Assembly: GCA_002423155.1 (NCBI GenBank)
Contig: DIUV01000058.1
Location: 1-9,480, forward strand
DNA length: 9,480 bases
From: Alphaproteobacteria bacterium UBA6149
GTDB taxonomy: Bacteria; Pseudomonadota; Alphaproteobacteria; Rickettsiales; UBA998
Reading direction: 5' to 3'
In this document: in pieces, positions 6,512 through 9,480 of the stretch
Numbering within the stretch: position 1 is the first letter of the stretch
How the letters are laid out: the number at the start of each line of letters is the position of its first letter
Program-made: the position numbers and the translations under genes
Notes under the pieces: generated by a model
What the model saw: the letters and a program-made list of their open reading frames with translations, nothing else
Database searches by the model: none
Told to the model about the DNA's origin: nothing

Positions 6512-6870
6512 CTCTGCCCCATAAATTTAGATATTTCTTGATTAATTGCATAAGAATTGCGTTTTATAATATTAGGAATATCTCGTTCATTTGCTAAATA
6601 TCCCAATACCAATATATGCTCCTCTGATACAGCATGACATAACATATAATATTTTTCTACAGGGTATATTAAGATAGAGCAGTCAACGGCAAATTCCGAA
6701 CGCGAGCGCAAAATTTTATGATTTCGTCCAACATATTCGGAAACTTCATGAATTGCTTGCAAATGTTTTAAAGTTTGCTGCTTGCCAAATTCAACCACAG
6801 AAAATCTAATTATTTCAATTAAATCTTCCTCTGCTATACTAGTTAGTGTGTAATAATCACTAACGCTCAT
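6502..6870 (-). CDS. ParE/RelE-family toxin of a type II toxin-antitoxin system
   Basis: This 122-residue protein begins YYTLTSIAEEDLIEIIRFSV (6-25) and continues EFGKQQTLKHLQAI, the helical N-terminal pattern of ParE toxins (aromatic-x-hydrophobic-T/S, A-x-x-DL-x-x-I, then FG-x-x-x-A/T). Later R55/R57 and the strand CSILIYPVEKYYMLCHAV fit the RelE/ParE beta-sheet core, and ILVLGYLANERDIP (86-99) matches the common C-terminal strand ending in RD. ParE proteins poison DNA gyrase, while RelE relatives cut mRNA; the ParD-type partner favours ParE. At 122 residues it is longer than usual (about 95-105), with an extra tail after residue 100. Its ATG overlaps the antitoxin stop (ATGA), and its end overlaps the phosphotransferase start by 10 bases, so it is translated within a longer operon. 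Target not provable from sequence. Confidence 0.8.
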   Translation of the reverse strand: MSVSDYYTLTSIAEEDLIEIIRFSVVEFGKQQTLKHLQAIHEVSEYVGRNHKILRSRSEFAVDCSILIYPVEKYYMLCHAVSEEHILVLGYLANERDIPNIIKRNSYAINQEISKFMGQRWS

Positions 6871-7097
6871 TTCAATTCTTCACTAACAATATCTAAAATA
6901 GACCGACTGGAAAATCTACCATTATTCATATCATCTAAACCACGCATTACTTTATCCATCACTTTTTTTTCACACATATCTTTGTAAATCAAATCGCGGA
7001 TAAATTCACTTGCAGTAGAACAAAAACCAACCCTCCCAATGTTTTCATTAACATAGAGATGCATTTCATTATCTAATTGTATATTTATATTATTCAT
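6867..7097 (-). CDS. ParD/CopG-like ribbon-helix-helix antitoxin
   Basis: This 76-residue protein is the likely antitoxin for the adjacent toxin. Residues 4-8 (INIQL) form the DNA-binding beta-strand of a ribbon-helix-helix fold, followed by helix 1 (about 9-18) and STASEFIRDLIYKDM (27-41) as helix 2, close to the usual ParD pattern of S-x-SE-x-IR-x-x-I. The C-terminal part (SSRSILDIVSEELK) would wrap the toxin. ParD proteins bind as dimers to their own promoter and repress it jointly with the toxin. It is first in its operon and its stop overlaps the toxin start (ATGA). A 195-bp mobile element lies 55 bases upstream of the ATG, so its control region has been cut short or rebuilt. No clear operator palindrome or Shine-Dalgarno sequence is seen upstream. 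Confidence 0.8.
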   Translation of the reverse strand: MNNINIQLDNEMHLYVNENIGRVGFCSTASEFIRDLIYKDMCEKKVMDKVMRGLDDMNNGRFSSRSILDIVSEELK

Positions 7098-7122
7098 AAC
7101 TTGGCAATTTTAACACGAAATG

Positions 7123-7152
7123 AGCATAAAAGCAAATCTTACTCAAGGACAA
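7123..7152 (-). promoter_or_regulatory. Candidate promoter of the toxin-antitoxin operon
   Basis: On the - strand TTGTCC (7152-7147) and TATGCT (7128-7123) are separated by 18 bases, each matching 4 of 6 consensus bases, with the ATG 25 bases further on. The -35 lies exactly within the 9-bp duplication at the edge of the mobile element, so insertion would have left the promoter just intact. Weak motifs; tentative. Confidence 0.22.
7144..7152. repeat. Target-site duplication, left copy
   Basis: CAAGGACAA abuts the left end of the inverted-repeat element at 7153-7347; an identical 9-mer abuts the right end. This is the signature of insertion by a transposase making a 9-base staggered cut. Confidence 0.75.
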
Positions 7153-7347
7153 CAGCAATTCTAAAACTATTTTTTATCCACCAAAATATCCTTGTCATAC
7201 CAGCGTAGGCTGGTATCCATGCCCATCCGCAAGAGAAATTTATCAATAAATTATAGAATTCACCGTTATAGAGTAGGCATGGATACCGCCCTGCGGCGGT
7301 ATGACAACGGATATTTTGGTGGATAAAAATTAGTTTTAGAATTACTG
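7153..7347. mobile_element. MITE-like element with terminal inverted repeats, copy 1
   Basis: This 195-bp element has no transposase. The ends are CAGCAATTCTAAAACTA (7153-7169) and the inverse of CAGTAATTCTAAAACTA (7331-7347). The match extends inward through ATCCACCAAAATATCC and TTGTCATACC to GGTATCCATGCC (arms about 7153-7223 and 7276-7347), so most of it can pair with itself; the centre (about 52 bases) is AT-rich. Each inner arm is a further hairpin (GTCATACCAGCG...GCTGGTATCC on the left). It is flanked by the direct repeat CAAGGACAA. A relative with similar ends lies at 7858-8056 beyond queF. It would have been moved in trans by a transposase encoded elsewhere. It fills nearly all of the gap between the antitoxin gene and queF. 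Confidence 0.85.
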
Positions 7348-7356
7348 CAAGGACAA
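7348..7356. repeat. Target-site duplication, right copy
   Basis: CAAGGACAA follows directly after the element's ACTG end, matching the 9-mer at 7144-7152. It lies 15 bases downstream of the queF stop in the direction of that gene. Confidence 0.75.
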
Positions 7357-7371
7357 GAACCCAATAAACAC

Positions 7372-7833
7372 TTAACGCGCCTTATAAAGTGCCACCCCTT
7401 GATCGGGTATCCATAAATTTTGCGGAGCGGCACCCGTTTGAAAGAAAATATCAATGGGAATACCTCCGCGTGGGTACCAATATCCGCCCAAACGCAACCA
7501 AGTAGGGTCTAATAATTCCATCAGTTTTTTAGCAATAGCAATGGTACAATCTTCATGAAACGCGCCATGATTACGAAAAGATGCCAGATAAAGTTTGAGC
7601 GATTTACTCTCCACCAACCATTTACGCGGCACATAATCTAACACTAAATGCGCAAAATCTGGCTGCCCGGTAATTGGGCAGATAGAGGTAAATTCTGGGC
7701 AGGAAAAACGCACCAGATAATCCACATTCATGTGCGGATTGGGTACTTTTTCCAATTCTGCCGCCTCGGGAGAGGTCGGCAACTCGGTTTTTCCGCCGAG
7801 TTGGGTTAAATTACCGTAAATTTCTTCATTCAT
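7372..7833 (-). CDS. queF: NADPH-dependent 7-cyano-7-deazaguanine reductase
   Basis: This 153-residue cytosolic enzyme reduces the nitrile of preQ0 to the amine of preQ1 using two NADPH, the last free-base step before insertion into tRNA by Tgt. It is the short, unimodular type (about 150-165 residues). C52 in SICPITGQPDF is the nucleophile that forms the thioimide, D59 is the partner acid, ESKSLK (75-80) is the QueF signature for NADPH binding, and H93-E94 in FHED bind substrate. These positions run 3 below the B. subtilis numbering (C55, D62, H96, E97) from memory. The ATG at 7833 is chosen because AAGGAA lies 7 bases upstream and relatives start near here; a longer reading would begin inside the mobile element. 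It is the third gene of the queE-queC-queF run but is cut off from queC by the element at 7858-8056. Confidence 0.95.
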   Translation of the reverse strand: MNEEIYGNLTQLGGKTELPTSPEAAELEKVPNPHMNVDYLVRFSCPEFTSICPITGQPDFAHLVLDYVPRKWLVESKSLKLYLASFRNHGAFHEDCTIAIAKKLMELLDPTWLRLGGYWYPRGGIPIDIFFQTGAAPQNLWIPDQGVALYKAR

Positions 7834-7840
7834 ATCAGAC

Positions 7841-7846
7841 TTCCTT
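7841..7846 (-). promoter_or_regulatory. Ribosome binding site of queF
   Basis: AAGGAA on the - strand lies 7 bases before the ATG at 7833. It sits between that start and the mobile element edge at 7858, so the insertion left it intact. Confidence 0.65.
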
Positions 7847-7857
7847 AATACCATTAG

Positions 7858-8056
7858 AGCCAATTGCAAAACTATTTTTCGTCCACATTAATCTCCTTAA
7901 TCGTCATACCAGCGCACGCTGGTATCCAGTCTATCCACAAAAATAATAATTTTTATAAACAAGGATATCTGTCAATGTAGAGAGACTGGATACCGTCTTT
8001 CGACGGTATGACGATGGGGATGGTAATATACTAATTTAATAGTTTTACAATTGGCT
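7858..8056. mobile_element. MITE-like element, copy 2, between queC and queF
   Basis: This element of about 199 bp has ends AGCCAATTGCAAAACTA and the inverse of AGCCAATTGTAAAACTA (8040-8056), with arms continuing to GTCATACC...GGTATCCAGTCT (7921-7932) and AGACTGGATACC (7983-7994). It shares AATT..AAAACTATTTTT, TCCAC and the GTCATACCAGCG...GCTGGTATCC hairpin with the element at 7153-7347, so the two are related members. It has no coding capacity. No 9-bp duplication is visible (TACCATTAG against CATTTTTCC), so the insertion may be older or the ends altered. Its last base falls within the queC stop codon. Confidence 0.8.
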
Positions 8057-8727
8057 CATTTTTCCTCAATACCATTTTCGGCAAAACCTTTAGCACGAAG
8101 CAAGCATGAATCGCAAGCGCCACATGGTTTTTCTCCCTTAGGATCATAACAAGAAATGGTCAAAGCATAATCCACACCTAATTTTAGCCCGCGCTCAATA
8201 ATCTGCGCTTTGCTTAAATCTATCAAGGGGGTATGGATTTTTATTTTCTGGTTTGCTTCATCAGTATAAGTAGTCGCCAGATTGGCCATTTTTTCATAAG
8301 CGGCGATAAATTCAGGTCGGCAATCAGGATAGCCGCTATAATCCAGCGCATTCACCCCAATAAAAATATCCTGCGCTCCCAAAACTTCCGCCCAGGCAAG
8401 CGCAAAAGAAAGAAAAATTGTATTACGCGCCGGCACGTAAGTAATGGGAATCCCGGTGCCAATATCGCTCACATCACGCGCCTTGGGCACCGCAATATTG
8501 CTATCCGTCAAGGCAGAACCACCAAACAAGCGCAAATCAATCTCGGCAATCTTATGCTCCACCACCCCCAAACTCGCTGCCACTCTTGCTGCTGCGCGCA
8601 ACTCCACATCATGCCGCTGCCCATAACGAAAACTCAAAGCATAAGGCGCAAAACCTTGCGCTTTTGCCATGGCGAGCACCGTGGCGGAGTCTAATCCGCC
8701 GCTTAGTAGTATTACTGCTTTTTTCAT
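8056..8727 (-). CDS. queC: 7-cyano-7-deazaguanine synthase
   Basis: This 223-residue enzyme converts 7-carboxy-7-deazaguanine to preQ0 with ammonia and ATP. SGGLDSAT (9-16) is the PP-loop that binds the ATP pyrophosphate. C193, C202, C205 and C208 in the C-terminal CYDP...CGACDSC motif are the zinc ligands. GIPITYVPARNT and ALDYSGYPDCRPEF are also typical of QueC, and the length is normal. The ATG at 8727 follows the queE stop by 9 bases; the AGG in the last queE codons is a weak ribosome binding site about 12 bases upstream, so it is probably co-transcribed and coupled with queE. The stop codon touches the edge of the mobile element, so the last residues (GIEEK) may have been changed by the insertion; the catalytic parts are complete. 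Confidence 0.96.
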   Translation of the reverse strand: MKKAVILLSGGLDSATVLAMAKAQGFAPYALSFRYGQRHDVELRAAARVAASLGVVEHKIAEIDLRLFGGSALTDSNIAVPKARDVSDIGTGIPITYVPARNTIFLSFALAWAEVLGAQDIFIGVNALDYSGYPDCRPEFIAAYEKMANLATTYTDEANQKIKIHTPLIDLSKAQIIERGLKLGVDYALTISCYDPKGEKPCGACDSCLLRAKGFAENGIEEK

Positions 8728-8736
8728 TTTTTATTC

Positions 8737-9414
8737 TTACCTAATCCCCAAAATCTTATGCAACTGCACACTCAAGCGATAGCCATGTTTTTGGGCTAAA
8801 TCGGTTGCATAAAACAAATTATCTAAGTTTTTCTGCTGGTCTTGCTCATCCATTGGCTGAACATAAACGGGGATGTTATAGGCGGATTGCCCTACTTCCA
8901 TTACATTTTTATAATTTTCTCTATAGGTGGAAACTATAAATTTCAATGCAGTAATATGCTGCAACAAATCATCGCGCAGCATGGCATAAACCCCATGCGT
9001 ATTTTTGGGGGAGCAAATTACTTCCACGCGTTTATCAAGCCCACGCCATAAAGTGCCGTTGGTTTCAATCTGCACTTTAAAGCCGCGTTCTAATAAATCG
9101 TCACATAGGGGGGCAATGGGTTGCAGCAATGGCTCACCACCGGTAATCACCACTAAACGCCGCACTATTTGATTTTCTTCGTTGATAGAAAATTTAGCTA
9201 CTTCATCTAAGATACTATCTTTGTGCCATTCGTCAAAATCTTCAAAATCGGTGTCACAAAAATCGCAAGTTAAGTTACAGCCGCCCATGCGCACAAAGAT
9301 TGCTGACCAACCAGCATAGGGTCCCTCGCCTTGCAGCGTGGGGAAAATTTCCTTCACTTGCAAAACCTCACCATTGCCTTTTTGCGGCGCTCTTTGTGGA
9401 TTATTACCAAACAT
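8737..9414 (-). CDS. queE: 7-carboxy-7-deazaguanine synthase (radical SAM)
   Basis: This 225-residue radical SAM enzyme rearranges 6-carboxy-tetrahydropterin to 7-carboxy-7-deazaguanine. C46, C50 and C53 (GGCNLTCDFCDT) form the CxxxCxxC site that binds the [4Fe-4S] cluster. LQGEGPYAG (27-35) is the QueE signature, TGGEPLLQ (91-98) contacts S-adenosylmethionine, and ETNGT (117-121) and CSPKN are also conserved. The ATG at 9414 is kept because MFGNNP...GNGEVLQV resembles the N terminus of alphaproteobacterial QueE proteins, though no Shine-Dalgarno sequence precedes it (TAATTGTAAAAAAATG). It leads the queE-queC-queF run on this strand; queD, which makes its substrate, is not present in the window. 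A palindromic repeat starts about 40 bases upstream, leaving little space for a promoter, and none stands out. Confidence 0.96.
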   Translation of the reverse strand: MFGNNPQRAPQKGNGEVLQVKEIFPTLQGEGPYAGWSAIFVRMGGCNLTCDFCDTDFEDFDEWHKDSILDEVAKFSINEENQIVRRLVVITGGEPLLQPIAPLCDDLLERGFKVQIETNGTLWRGLDKRVEVICSPKNTHGVYAMLRDDLLQHITALKFIVSTYRENYKNVMEVGQSAYNIPVYVQPMDEQDQQKNLDNLFYATDLAQKHGYRLSVQLHKILGIR

Positions 9415-9453
9415 TTTTTTACAATTAATTTTAGTTACATATCAATGCACTTT

Positions 9454-9480
9454 CCGTCGTCATCCCCGCCTTGTGCGGGG
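9454..9480. repeat. Palindromic element arm cut by the window edge
   Basis: The 27 bases beginning CCGTCGTCATCCCCGCCTTG are identical to the left arm at 3627-3653. The rest of the element presumably lies outside the window. It sits upstream of queE. Confidence 0.82.

Noticed and set aside
7266..7454. Small - strand open frame across the queF end and the mobile element
   Set aside because: It consists of queF sequence in the wrong frame plus the element arm; no plausible protein.
7834..7869. Longer queF reading starting at 7869
   Set aside because: The extra codons fall in the mobile element edge and relatives begin near the ATG at 7833, which has a ribosome binding site.
8233..8694. Long + strand open frame opposite queC
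   Set aside because: Antisense to the well-conserved queC, with no recognisable domain; a by-product of queC codon usage.
1..9480. CRISPR array, tRNA or rRNA genes
   Set aside because: The repeats are dispersed inverted pairs rather than regularly spaced direct repeats, and no tRNA or rRNA signature was seen by eye.

Overview
The window looks like part of an AT-rich alphaproteobacterial chromosome. The basis is the N-terminal form of QueE (MFGNNP...KGNGEVLQV before the EIFPTLQGEGP motif), the Slt-type transglycosylase, and the many short palindromic repeats between and even inside genes, a habit best known from Rickettsiales and their relatives. The taxonomy is inference; no rRNA or other marker gene is present.

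Layout. Bases 1-293 hold a decayed palindromic repeat and the upstream region of the first gene. On the + strand, an exported lytic transglycosylase (294-2219) is followed after 2 bases by a small double-CDGSH iron-sulfur protein (2222-2461). Everything after that is on the - strand. Read in the direction of transcription (right to left) it is queE (9414-8737), queC (8727-8056) and queF (7833-7372), three enzymes of 7-deazaguanine (queuosine precursor) synthesis. Next comes a tightly overlapping group: a ParD-like antitoxin (7097-6867), a ParE-like toxin (6870-6502), an APH/choline-kinase-like phosphotransferase (6511-5099) and a HisD-family dehydrogenase (5102-3741). After a palindromic element comes a HAD-family hydrolase (3604-2561), which converges on the CDGSH gene.

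How the genes may work together. QueE makes 7-carboxy-7-deazaguanine, QueC converts it to preQ0 and QueF reduces preQ0 to preQ1. QueD, the step before QueE, is not in the window. The phosphotransferase, HisD-like and HAD genes suggest a small uncharacterised metabolic unit (kinase, four-electron-type alcohol dehydrogenase, phosphatase). The HisD-like protein differs from E. coli HisD at several metal or substrate positions, so it may not act on histidinol. A toxin-antitoxin pair is fused by overlap to the front of this unit.

Repeats are the most striking feature. One family (terminal CTGC/GCAG, core CCCTCTCCCTCTGGGA) has two copies: one inserted in frame in the phosphotransferase gene, the other forming the last codons and stop of the HAD gene. 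A second group, built from GTCATNCC...GGNATCC hairpin arms, has about five copies. Two full-length ~195-bp members flank queF, and one of these has a clear 9-bp target-site duplication, which marks it as a transposed, MITE-like element.
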